Shown piece by piece: positions 1 through 7,776 of a DNA stretch of 16,676 nucleotides (its first letter is position 1; each line of letters starts with the position of its first letter). Position numbers and translations under genes: made by a program. The notes below the pieces were generated by a model. The model was not told where the DNA came from. It saw nothing but the letters and a program-made list of their open reading frames with translations, and did no database searches. The stretch spans positions 1-16,676 of the forward strand of contig JAQVWU010000021.1 of NCBI GenBank assembly GCA_028709565.1, given 5' to 3'. This DNA comes from Eubacteriales bacterium (lineage in GTDB: Bacteria > Bacillota > Clostridia > Oscillospirales > CAG-272).

Positions 1-141
1 GACGGCGACTATGTCAAGCACATGGGATTTGCGTTTGATGCAAAGTGTTTCTTCGGTACGATATTTAAAGTGATAAAGCGTGACGGCGTTGTCGAAGGTG
101 AGACGGAGGAAGATGAATCAGCGCAGAAAGAAGTTGTATAA
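1..141 (+). CDS. Initiating sugar-1-phosphate transferase, C-terminal fragment
   Basis: Reading frame 1 is open from the left edge to a TAA at 139-141 and gives 46 residues. The stretch DGDYVKHMGFAFDAKCFFGT followed by a K-V-I-K-R-D-G-V-V-E-G segment matches, from memory, the C-terminal tail of the bacterial sugar transferase family (WcaJ/PglC/EpsL type), where a Y-V-x-N/H...D-x-K-x-F-F-x-T-I...V-L-K-R-x-G pattern ends the domain. Such membrane-associated enzymes transfer a sugar-1-phosphate from a nucleotide sugar onto undecaprenyl phosphate and so start each repeat unit. The catalytic core lies outside the window. An acidic tail (E-T-E-E-D-E) follows the family region. The next gene begins 21 bases downstream, consistent with an operon. 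Placement at the head of a glycosyltransferase cluster supports the call, but only the tail can be seen. Confidence 0.7.
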   Translation, partial: DGDYVKHMGFAFDAKCFFGTIFKVIKRDGVVEGETEEDESAQKEVV

Positions 142-162
142 AGGTATTAAGGATAATAACAA

Positions 163-1053
163 ATGCTATCAATCACCGGTATTACAGGACATTCAGGTAG
201 TTATTTTCTTCAGGAATTGATACAAAACGGATACGGCAAACCTATTCGGTGTCTGGTTAGAGCTACATCGGACACATCGATGATTGACCAAAGCGGCTTA
301 ACCATTGAAAAAATAATTGGTGATTTATCTTCTGATGAAGACATTGATAAAATAACCGATGGAGCAGATACATTAATTCATATTGCAAGCATCCATTGGT
401 CCATAAATGTTGTACAGTCGTGTGTTCGTAACCATGTAAAACGTGTTATTTTGGTACATACAACCGGTATTTATTCGCTTCATAAAATGGCTTCTGATGA
501 ATATAAAAAAATTGAAAAGCATATTTCCGAAATAAATGTTGGAGATATGCAAATCATCATTCTGCGTCCGACCATGATTTTCGGTGATATTAGTCAGGAT
601 CACAATATACATAAATTCATACGTATGGTTGATAAGCTACCACTTGTACCGGAGATTAACCACGGGAGAGGATTATTACAACCGGTAAATGCCCGCGATC
701 TCGGAAAAGCATATTACCAAATCATTACAACGCAAAGTTTATATGAGAGTGAATACATTCTATCCGGTGAAAGACCTATATCCATGCATGAATTATTCTT
801 AATGATTGGTTTGGCGTTGGGAAAGCATATTCGAACTGTCAGCTTTTCATTATCAACCGGTGTTTTTTTAGCAAAACTGCTTCGATTATTTACATTTGGT
901 AAAATTAATTATGTTGAACGCGTTCTGCGAATGGATGAAAATCGCAATTTCGATCATGCTGAAGCCGCAAGAGATTTCGCATATAAACCGGAACCATTTC
1001 ATGTTGGATTACAGCGGGAAGTTGATGAGTATCAGAAAAAAAGGAATATATAA
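163..1053 (+). CDS. NAD(P)-dependent epimerase/dehydratase (atypical extended SDR)
   Basis: This is a 296-residue protein with an N-terminal Rossmann glycine motif, T-G-I-T-G-H-S-G, with glycines at residues 6, 9 and 12. It belongs to the extended SDR/NAD-dependent epimerase superfamily, which modifies nucleotide-linked sugars in the cytoplasm. The usual active-site YxxxK is not obvious: the region reading H-T-T-G-I-Y-S...D-E-Y-K-K-I-E-K has lysines at +1, +2 and +5 from the second Tyr but Glu at +4. The R-P-T-M-I-F-G-D segment after it corresponds to the family's substrate-proximal R-P-x-x-x-Y/F-G. The ATG at 163 has AAGGA at 149-153 with good spacing. The gene lies between the priming transferase and a GT4, a position where such epimerases act on the priming sugar. 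Exact substrate and reaction are unknown; UDP-GlcNAc or a derivative is a guess. Confidence 0.8.
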   Translation: MLSITGITGHSGSYFLQELIQNGYGKPIRCLVRATSDTSMIDQSGLTIEKIIGDLSSDEDIDKITDGADTLIHIASIHWSINVVQSCVRNHVKRVILVHTTGIYSLHKMASDEYKKIEKHISEINVGDMQIIILRPTMIFGDISQDHNIHKFIRMVDKLPLVPEINHGRGLLQPVNARDLGKAYYQIITTQSLYESEYILSGERPISMHELFLMIGLALGKHIRTVSFSLSTGVFLAKLLRLFTFGKINYVERVLRMDENRNFDHAEAARDFAYKPEPFHVGLQREVDEYQKKRNI

Positions 1054-1068
1054 TGCCGGAGGAGTTCA

Positions 1069-2178
1069 ATGAAAATAGCCGTCCTTTCAAGCCATACGAC
1101 TTCTCTCTTTTGGTTTCGTATGGATATGATGAAAGCTTTTATAAAGCATGGGCACTCAGTTATTGCAATAGGCCCGGAATCCGAGGAAAAGTGGAAAAAC
1201 GATTTCCTTGAGAATGGGATTATATATAAACAAATTTTTGTTGAGCGGAACGGTATCAATCCGGTAAATGATATTAAAACTTACAAGCAACTTCGTGAAA
1301 TTTTAAAAGAAGAAATTCCCGATAAAATATTTACATATCAAGCCAAGACTATAGTATATGGTTGCTTAGCCGCAAAAGCTAATGGGATCAATGAAGTTTA
1401 TCCGCTGATCGCGGGGCTAGGTTCCGTTTTCAGAGGCAGCGGATTAAAGAATAAAGTCATTAAGACCGTTATGAAAACGCAGTATAAAGCTGCGTGCAGA
1501 GCAAGCCGGAAAGTCTTTTTCCAAAACAGCGATGATAAAAATGAATTTATTAACAACGGAATTCTTGATGATGACAAAGTTGTCATTATAAATGGATCCG
1601 GTGTAAATCTTGATAAGTTTATGCCAGAACCTTTGCCTGAATTACCCGCATTTTTATTTATCGGCAGGCTTATCAAAGACAAAGGCGTTATGGAATATCT
1701 CCAAGCCTGTCAAAAAATTAAATCCGAATATCCAGAGGTAAGATGTTTGCTCGTCGGTCCATATGACAGCAATCCCACGGCGCTGCAGCCCGATGAACTG
1801 CAGCCATTTATTGATAAAGGAATAATAGAATATTTCGGTGAGCAAAGCGATATCAGGCCATATTTAAAACAATGCAGTGTTTATGTTCTGCCGTCATATC
1901 ACGAAGGTACACCAAAGACGGTACTCGAAGCAATGGCAACGGGACGCCCAATCATAACAAGTGATGCCCCGGGCTGCCGGGAGACCGTGGTCGATGGTCA
2001 TAATGGTTTTTTGGTAAAGGTCAAAGACGTTGACGGCTTGACAGATAAGATGAAAACGCTTATTAATGACCCTTCTCTGTGCAGCTTGATGGCTAAAAAA
2101 AGCCTGAATATTGCAAAAGAAAAATATGATGTACATAAAGTAAATGAATCCATTATGAAAGTAATGAGTTTAATCTAA
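1069..2178 (+). CDS. GT4-family glycosyltransferase
   Basis: This is a 369-residue GT-B fold retaining glycosyltransferase. The N-terminal acceptor domain starts M-K-I-A-V-L-S-S-H and contains a glycine-rich G-L-G-S-V-F-R-G loop near residue 120. The C-terminal nucleotide-sugar domain has F-I-G-R-L-I-K-D-K-G-V near residues 197-207 and the EX7E motif (Glu279 and Glu287) within H-E-G-T-P-K-T-V-L-E-A-M-A-T-G-R-P. The N-terminus recalls PglA-like enzymes that add HexNAc to an undecaprenyl-diphosphate sugar, so it may add the second sugar, but specificity cannot be read. The start is well supported by GGAGGAG at 1058-1064, four bases before ATG. It follows the epimerase after 15 bases and precedes the fusion enzyme by 14 bases, so one transcript is likely. 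Confidence 0.9.
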   Translation: MKIAVLSSHTTSLFWFRMDMMKAFIKHGHSVIAIGPESEEKWKNDFLENGIIYKQIFVERNGINPVNDIKTYKQLREILKEEIPDKIFTYQAKTIVYGCLAAKANGINEVYPLIAGLGSVFRGSGLKNKVIKTVMKTQYKAACRASRKVFFQNSDDKNEFINNGILDDDKVVIINGSGVNLDKFMPEPLPELPAFLFIGRLIKDKGVMEYLQACQKIKSEYPEVRCLLVGPYDSNPTALQPDELQPFIDKGIIEYFGEQSDIRPYLKQCSVYVLPSYHEGTPKTVLEAMATGRPIITSDAPGCRETVVDGHNGFLVKVKDVDGLTDKMKTLINDPSLCSLMAKKSLNIAKEKYDVHKVNESIMKVMSLI

Positions 2179-2192
2179 AGGAGTCATTCTAA

Positions 2193-4682
2193 ATGGATTT
2201 ATGCAAAAATTCAAAAAATATTAACAGCAACACAGCCGGAATCATACTCTGCGCCGGCAGCGGGACGAGGATGAACGACGACAGCACAAACAAAGTTTGC
2301 TTTCCGTGCAACGGTATCCCCGTTATAATACGCATTATAAACAACATGAAATCCGCCGGTATTGACAGATTTGTCATTGTCGTCGGACATCACGCGCAAA
2401 AGGTTATGGAATGCCTGAGCGGAATCGACAATATCGTCTATGCTTTTCAACCGGTTCAGAACGGAACCGGAGGCGCGGCGCTGTGCGGACTCATGGCGCT
2501 GGACATGCTCGGATTTGGCGGCACCGCGGTCGTAGCCATGGGCGATAAGATCACGTCCCCCGACGTGTTCCGCGAACTTATTGCCAAAAAAGGCGGCAAC
2601 GAAGTCGTATGGGGCGTTCAGACAAGAGAGCTCAACGAAAACGGCGGGCGCATTGTCATGAGAGGCAATAAAATCTATGCTGTGGTCGAAAAGCCGGACA
2701 GCGCTCTGCTGGCCCTCGGAGCGGTTGCAGAAAAGAGCCGTTCGGCATATGAAGAAGCCCTCGCCGGTTTTGGCCTTAATGAAAAGAAAAAATCAAAAGT
2801 AATAGAAAAAGCGCTGGACACCGACGATTTGCCGGTTACAAAACAACTCAACGGAGAAGATTTTACATCTGCCGAAATCGAGCGGAGCCTGTATACAAAC
2901 GGCGGTTTATATTGCTTTGATGTAAAACCCGCAATCGAAGCCATAAAGACAATAAAAACCGACAACGCGCAGGGGGAGATATACCTGACCGACGCGCTTG
3001 AATACCTTACTGAAAGAGGAACGGTGGACCTGATGGCGGTAACCCGCAGAGAGCAGATGCTTACATACAGCACCAAGGAAGAACTGGCGGAACTGGATTG
3101 CTATTTCGCTCAGGCGGATATGGGTCTCAGACCCGCGTCATACTGGATAAACGCGATTACAAACCGGACCGATGAAATTCAAGATAAATTCCGCGAAATA
3201 TACGGCGATGACCAAGCGCAGCTGTCGGAACGCGGAGATACATATGTAAAACTGCTCAACGCCTTTATTGACAGATACGGTGATAAAGACATCGTCATAA
3301 CCCGCGCCCCCGGACGGATAAACCTTATGGGTCGTCACATAGATCACCGGGGCGGCGGCGTTAACATGATGGTAATCAACCGCGAAACGTTGCTGATCGC
3401 GTCTGCGCGGCAGGATGACACCGTCAATATCTCCAACCTGGACAAGTCGTACCGGGATTATTCTTTCTCTATCTCGAAATGCATCGGTGAATATACATGC
3501 CATCCCGACAACGGCCGGGACGAATGGTTGAGCTTTATAGAATGCGAACGCATAAGCGAGTCGGTAAAGAAGAAAAAAGGGCAATGGGTCAACTATGTGA
3601 AATCGGCTGTGCTGCGCCATCAGTTTTCATCTGAGAAACCCCTTGTCGGCATGGACATCATGCTGACCGGCAATATTCCGGTAGCGGCGGGGTTGTCCTC
3701 TTCTTCTTCCATTGTTGTAGCAATATCCGAGGCGATTGCCTTTCTGAACAACCTCGACATTACCGAAAAGCGCTTCATCGATATGTGCGGTGAGGGCGAA
3801 TGGTTTGTGGGTTCCCGCGGCGGCGCCGGCGACCATGCCGCGATGAAAAGCTGCAGCAGGGGCATGATTACCCATCTGGGGTTTCTGCCCTTTACGGTCG
3901 GCGGATCGGTCCCCTTTTCGTCGGATTATAAAGTAATTGTAGCCAACAGCTTTATTGAGGCAAAAAAATCGGAAGGCGCCAAGGAAATATATAATCAGCG
4001 GGTTTCCGCGTATGAATTCGGATTGATGCTCATACAAAGACAATATCCCGAGATTACCGTATTCCGCGATCTGGCGAAACTGCCCGACCGCGAAATTTAC
4101 CGTTTACTCCTCGATTTGCCCGAGCGGATAACCTCCCATGAACTGAAAACACTGCTTCCGGACAAAATTGATAAAATAGAACAAATACAAAACAGTCATT
4201 TTATACCCGATACATATTTATTGCGCAGCGTTATTCTATATGGAATCGCCGAGTGCCGCCGTTCGGAAGAATGCCATGAAGCGTTAAGAGACGGCGATTA
4301 TGAACTGCTGGGAAAACTCATGAACATCAGCCACGACGGCGACCGGGTCTGGCGTAACGGTGTCAAATATGATTACAGTGCCGGCGACAGCTATATACAG
4401 GGGTTGTATGATAATAACGCGCCGCTCTTCGAACAGCCAGGCGGTTATGCCTGTTCGACAATAGAAATAGATAATCTTGTCGACATGGCAATCTCCCGGC
4501 CCGGAGTCATGGGAGCCGAACTGGTGGGCGCGGGTCTGGGCGGCTGTATTATAATACTGGTTAAAAAAGAATTCGCAGATCAAACTTTAGAGTTTCTTAA
4601 AGAAAACTATTATAACAAAAACGGCTACCCGATGGGTGCGCAGGTATATTCGGCATCTTCCCGGTCATCACGTTTATATTGA
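2193..4682 (+). CDS. Bifunctional sugar nucleotidyltransferase / galactokinase-like GHMP kinase
   Basis: This 829-residue protein joins two enzymes. Residues about 14-290 are a GlmU/RmlA-type nucleotidyltransferase: G-I-I-L-C-A-G-S-G-T-R-M at 16-27, Lys34, then Q-x-V-Q-N-G-T-G-G-A-A and a V-V-A-M-G-D segment. Residues about 350-829 are a GHMP kinase of the galactokinase branch. Motif 1 is R-A-P-G-R-I-N-L-M-G-R-H-I-D-H-R-G-G at 371-388. The ATP-binding motif is P-V-A-A-G-L-S-S-S-S-S, with G-L-S-S-S beginning at 500. A putative catalytic base is Asp547 in G-A-G-D-H. Motif 3 is G-A-G-L-G-G at 779-784. The inferred role is to phosphorylate a free sugar at C1 and then make the NDP-sugar, as FKP does for fucose, although the kinase here is galactokinase-like and not FKP-like. 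AAGGAG at 2178-2183 supports the ATG. It is GC-rich relative to its upstream neighbours. Sugar specificity is unknown. Confidence 0.85.
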   Translation: MDLCKNSKNINSNTAGIILCAGSGTRMNDDSTNKVCFPCNGIPVIIRIINNMKSAGIDRFVIVVGHHAQKVMECLSGIDNIVYAFQPVQNGTGGAALCGLMALDMLGFGGTAVVAMGDKITSPDVFRELIAKKGGNEVVWGVQTRELNENGGRIVMRGNKIYAVVEKPDSALLALGAVAEKSRSAYEEALAGFGLNEKKKSKVIEKALDTDDLPVTKQLNGEDFTSAEIERSLYTNGGLYCFDVKPAIEAIKTIKTDNAQGEIYLTDALEYLTERGTVDLMAVTRREQMLTYSTKEELAELDCYFAQADMGLRPASYWINAITNRTDEIQDKFREIYGDDQAQLSERGDTYVKLLNAFIDRYGDKDIVITRAPGRINLMGRHIDHRGGGVNMMVINRETLLIASARQDDTVNISNLDKSYRDYSFSISKCIGEYTCHPDNGRDEWLSFIECERISESVKKKKGQWVNYVKSAVLRHQFSSEKPLVGMDIMLTGNIPVAAGLSSSSSIVVAISEAIAFLNNLDITEKRFIDMCGEGEWFVGSRGGAGDHAAMKSCSRGMITHLGFLPFTVGGSVPFSSDYKVIVANSFIEAKKSEGAKEIYNQRVSAYEFGLMLIQRQYPEITVFRDLAKLPDREIYRLLLDLPERITSHELKTLLPDKIDKIEQIQNSHFIPDTYLLRSVILYGIAECRRSEECHEALRDGDYELLGKLMNISHDGDRVWRNGVKYDYSAGDSYIQGLYDNNAPLFEQPGGYACSTIEIDNLVDMAISRPGVMGAELVGAGLGGCIIILVKKEFADQTLEFLKENYYNKNGYPMGAQVYSASSRSSRLY

Positions 4683-4686
4683 GAGG
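4681..4686 (+). promoter_or_regulatory. Ribosome binding site fixing the epimerase start
   Basis: GAGAGG overlaps the stop codon of the upstream fusion gene (TGA 4680-4682) and sits eight bases before the ATG at 4695. A GTG at 4686 is in the same frame but overlaps the last base of this site, so the ATG at 4695 is the better start. Confidence 0.7.
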
Positions 4687-4694
4687 TGTCCATA

Positions 4695-5675
4695 ATGGGC
4701 TATAAGCATCTGATATTCCCCGCCGAATCGCGATTTCTTGTCACAGGCGGCGCCGGTTTTATCGGCAGCAATCTGTGCGAGGCAATTCTGAACCTGGGCT
4801 ATAAAGTAACATGCCTGGACGACCTGTCCACGGGATTCAAAAAAAACGTCGATATCTTTACCGGTCATCCCAATTACACCTTCATTAAAGGCGATATCAA
4901 AGATTACGACACCTGCCTGAAAGCTACCAAAAACGCCGATTATGTATTGCATCAAGCCGCCTGGGGCAGCGTTCCGCGAAGCATTGAAATGCCCTTGTTC
5001 TACGAAAAGAACAATATCGGCGGAACACTTAACATGATGGAAGCCGCGCGGCAAAATGGTGTTAAAAAGTTCGTCTACGCCAGCAGTTCCTCGGTATACG
5101 GCGATGAACCGAACCTGCCCAAAACCGAAGGCCGCGAAGGCAATCTTTTGTCTCCCTACGCGCTAACCAAGCGCGTAACCGAGGAATACGGTAAACTATA
5201 TTCAAAACTCTACGGTCTTGATACCTACGGTCTGCGGTATTTCAACGTTTTCGGACGCAGGCAAAATCCCGACGGCGCCTACGCGGCGGTTATACCGAAA
5301 TGGATAAAACAGCTCTTGAATGACGAGCAGCCCGTTATCAACGGAGACGGTAAACAGAGCCGTGATTTTACATATATTGAGAATGTCGTTGAAGCGAATT
5401 TAAAAGCCTGCCTTGCGTCACATGATGCAGCGGGACAAGCGTTTAATATTGCATACGGCGGACGGATTTATTTGATAGATATATATTATGCGCTGACTGC
5501 TGCTCTCGGGAAGGATATTGAGCCGATATTCGGTCCTGACCGCAGGGGTGATATAAAGCACTCAAACGCGGATATTTCAAGGGCTATAAATTTGCTTGGA
5601 TATGATCCGGAGTATGATTTCAGTCATGGACTCAGTGAGGCTATTGAGTGGTATAAGGAGAACCATAAAACTTGA
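4695..5675 (+). CDS. UDP-N-acetylhexosamine C4-epimerase (WbpP-type extended SDR)
   Basis: This is a 326-residue protein from the ATG at 4695, or 329 from a less likely GTG at 4686. It is a classical extended SDR. The Rossmann motif [10 protein letters not shown] is near the N-terminus, the catalytic pair is Tyr155/Lys159 in S-P-Y-A-L-T-K, and R-Y-F-N-V-F-G-R-R-Q follows. The blocks H-Q-A-A-x-G-S-V-P-R-S-I, R-Q-x-P-x-G-A-Y-A-A-V-I-P-K-W and S-R-D-F-x-Y-I-E-N match, from memory, Pseudomonas WbpP, which interconverts UDP-GlcNAc and UDP-GalNAc. It would provide UDP-GalNAc (or the uronic-acid form if a dehydrogenase exists elsewhere) to the transferases in this cluster. The GC-rich, C-ending codon style of the fusion gene continues through most of it, but the last 300 or so bases use more T-ending codons. 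Confidence 0.88.
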   Translation: MGYKHLIFPAESRFLVTGGAGFIGSNLCEAILNLGYKVTCLDDLSTGFKKNVDIFTGHPNYTFIKGDIKDYDTCLKATKNADYVLHQAAWGSVPRSIEMPLFYEKNNIGGTLNMMEAARQNGVKKFVYASSSSVYGDEPNLPKTEGREGNLLSPYALTKRVTEEYGKLYSKLYGLDTYGLRYFNVFGRRQNPDGAYAAVIPKWIKQLLNDEQPVINGDGKQSRDFTYIENVVEANLKACLASHDAAGQAFNIAYGGRIYLIDIYYALTAALGKDIEPIFGPDRRGDIKHSNADISRAINLLGYDPEYDFSHGLSEAIEWYKENHKT

Positions 5676-5714
5676 TCAAATAAAAGTCTTATACTTAAAA
5701 CAAATTAATACAAT

Positions 5715-5718
5715 GAGG
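5715..5718 (+). promoter_or_regulatory. Ribosome binding site fixing the GT2 start
   Basis: GAGG lies six bases before the ATG at 5725. The open frame extends back to 5596 inside the preceding gene and includes an ATG at 5713, but these upstream starts would place the transferase fold after a non-homologous, lysine-rich leader. The family pattern P-L-V-S-I-I-I-P-V-Y begins seven residues after the chosen ATG. Confidence 0.55.
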
Positions 5719-5724
5719 ATTAGC

Positions 5725-6696
5725 ATGTTAAATGGATATGATCCACTTGTTTCGATAATTATACCGGTTTATAACGGAAGCAATTATCTAACAGAAGCTA
5801 TTGAAAGCGCGCTCGCTCAAACATATAAAAACATTGAAATATTAGTCATAAACGATGGTTCAAATGATAATAATGCCACAGAAAACATTGCCCTCTCTTA
5901 TGGTGATAAAATAAGGTATTACTCCAAGTCTAACGGCGGCGTATCTTCTGCGTTAAATTTAGGGATAAGCAAAATGCGTGGAGAATATTTTTCTTGGCTT
6001 TCGCATGATGATAAATATACACCTGAAAAAATAATGCGACAGATTGAGCAGTTGAGAGATTATGATTTCAATGAGAATCACATTAGTTATTGCTTGATAA
6101 AGTTTATAAATTCGGAATCAAAATACATCAACAAATTGATACAAAAGAATTATTTATTAACAGGAAGAAAATATAACGGTATTAGCGTAATATCAATAAT
6201 GTTAAGGCACGGAACTTTTAATGGATGCGCATTTTTAATACACAGAAGCGTATTTGAAAAATGCGGAAATTTGGACGAATCACTACGTTATAATCAAGAT
6301 GCTGATATGTGGTATAGAATTTTTTTGAAAAATTATAACTTAATTTACGTGGACTATATTGGTGTTTTATCGAGAGTTCACAACAATCAACTCACACAGA
6401 CAGGCAGAACCTTGTTTCATTCCGATAGTGAAAAATCCAGCAAATATCATATCTCATCTTTCAAGGAACATTCGACAAAGGAAAATAATTTATTATATCT
6501 GTATGCTAGGCGACACGCAATAAACAAAAATCAAAATGTAGTAAATAATTGTATTGTTGCCGGAAAAGATGCTAATATTCTAAATTTGAGACAGATAAGT
6601 GTTTTGAAAGTATACTGTTGGTACGGGAATATAAGACCTTACATACGAAAAATATATCACCGTTTAGTTTATAATGTAAAGACAAGCGTGAATTAA
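5725..6696 (+). CDS. GT2-family glycosyltransferase
   Basis: This is a 323-residue GT-A fold, inverting glycosyltransferase. V-S-I-I-I-P-V-Y-N-G lies at residues 9-18, the nucleotide-binding I-N-D-G-S-N-D at 42-48, and the metal-binding DXD equivalent S-H-D-D at 93-96. Further on come a C-G-N-L-D-E...N-Q-D-A-D-M-W-Y-R segment, equivalent to the catalytic-base region of the family, and H-N-N-Q-L-T near the end of the domain. No membrane-spanning segment is evident, so it probably works at the inner face of the membrane, adding one sugar to the growing lipid-linked unit. It opens the AT-rich middle block. Its TAA is directly followed by the ATG of the polymerase gene, with no space between. Donor and acceptor cannot be inferred. 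Confidence 0.88.
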   Translation: MLNGYDPLVSIIIPVYNGSNYLTEAIESALAQTYKNIEILVINDGSNDNNATENIALSYGDKIRYYSKSNGGVSSALNLGISKMRGEYFSWLSHDDKYTPEKIMRQIEQLRDYDFNENHISYCLIKFINSESKYINKLIQKNYLLTGRKYNGISVISIMLRHGTFNGCAFLIHRSVFEKCGNLDESLRYNQDADMWYRIFLKNYNLIYVDYIGVLSRVHNNQLTQTGRTLFHSDSEKSSKYHISSFKEHSTKENNLLYLYARRHAINKNQNVVNNCIVAGKDANILNLRQISVLKVYCWYGNIRPYIRKIYHRLVYNVKTSVN

Positions 6697-7761
6697 ATGG
6701 TTGCTTATTTTCTATTATTATTAGTTCCTATAATTCCAGCTTTTTTATTTTCTAAGTATAAAAAAGATAAATATAGAGTTGCGGCTATATCGTGTTTTTT
6801 TATATTTTTAACATTATTATTAACATTTCGAAGAAACGATATAGGTATTGATTTATCAACATATAAATATCATTTTAACAGAATAGGAAATAGCACATGG
6901 GATAATTTAACTAATTTTAATACTGAAATTGGTTACGTTATATTAAATAAAATTTCAAGCACTATAACCCCAGAATATCAATTTTTTTTGTTGGTTACTG
7001 CAATTATTTCCGTGGTCCCTATCTTTATAATGTATATAAAAGAATCGAAAACACCTTATTTAAGTATCATCTTATTTGTCAATATGTCAACCTTTGTTAT
7101 GTTGTTTTCCGGATTAAGACAAGCCATTGCAATATCACTGGGCACTATAGCTTTTTATTTTGTAAAAAATCATAAGATATTTTATTTCATTGCTATTGTG
7201 CTATTAGCTATTTTGTTTCATCAATAAGCATTTGTATTATTTGTTATGTATCCATTATACCACAGTAAAATCACCAAGAAGTGGTTATGGTTTGTTATAC
7301 CCGGTGTACTTATAATACTTATATTTAACAAACAGATATTTGGATTTTTAATTAATTTGTTAAGTAATAAATATATCGAAAGATATGCTAGTATACGACA
7401 AACCGGAGCATATGCGATGATAGCACTCTTTGCTATGTTTTTGTTGTTTTCATACTTAATAGTTGATGATAAAAATATAGACGCAACAACTTTAGGGCTA
7501 CGTAACATAATGGTTTTAGTTCTTATTATTCAATTATTTGCACCTATACATACTTTAGCTATGAGGTTTAATTATTACTTTATAATATTTGTTCCGATAT
7601 TGATTTCAAGAATAGTTGCTACACCTAAACCAAATTTAAAAGGACTTACTAAAATATCACATGTTGTAATGGTTTGTTTTTTTACTTTTTACTTTTTTTA
7701 TAATGCATATACAGGAGCAGATATATTGCAGGTTTATCCATACAGGTTTTTTTGGGAATAG
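6697..7761 (+). pseudogene. EpsG-family Wzy-type polysaccharide polymerase, interrupted by an in-frame stop
   Basis: The frame from ATG 6697 encodes a multi-pass membrane protein but stops at TAA 7225-7227 after 176 residues. The same frame then continues open to TAG 7759-7761, giving 354 codons apart from the single stop, a usual EpsG length. EpsG hallmarks are present: R-x-x-x-I-G-I-D-x-x-x-Y near residues 46-57, E-I-G-Y-V-I-L-N, and S-G-L-R-Q-A-I-A-I-S near 138-147. The stop falls in F-H-Q-[stop]-A-F-V, where family members have H-x-S-A, so TCA to TAA is the simplest explanation. The ATG at 7246 has no Shine-Dalgarno-like sequence, so a second independent gene is unlikely. EpsG-type proteins polymerise lipid-linked repeat units on the outer face of the membrane. 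Sequencing error cannot be excluded. Confidence 0.8.
7225..7227 (+). other. Premature in-frame TAA in the EpsG-type polymerase
   Basis: The stop is flanked by codons TTT CAT CAA and GCA TTT GTA in one continuous frame. A single C-to-A change from TCA (Ser) would create it, restoring the H-Q-S-A motif expected at this point of the family. Confidence 0.75.
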
Positions 7762-7776
7762 AATGGTGATTTCAAA

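Noticed and set aside
2675..4043. Long antisense open frames on the - strand under the fusion enzyme, and similar ones under rmlA and rmlB.
   Set aside because: They mirror GC-rich coding sequence, have low-complexity or cysteine/alanine-biased products without recognisable motifs, and conflict with well-supported + strand genes.
4686..4694. GTG start for the C4-epimerase at 4686.
   Set aside because: The only Shine-Dalgarno match overlaps that GTG and is correctly spaced for the ATG at 4695.
7225..7227. Stop-codon recoding or readthrough at the TAA.
   Set aside because: All other genes here end in ordinary TAA, TAG or TGA codons, and no stimulatory structure is evident. A point mutation is simpler.
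7246..7761. An independent second membrane-protein gene after the first EpsG fragment.
   Set aside because: It is in the same frame as the upstream part, its ATG has no Shine-Dalgarno site, and together the parts make one normal-length EpsG protein.
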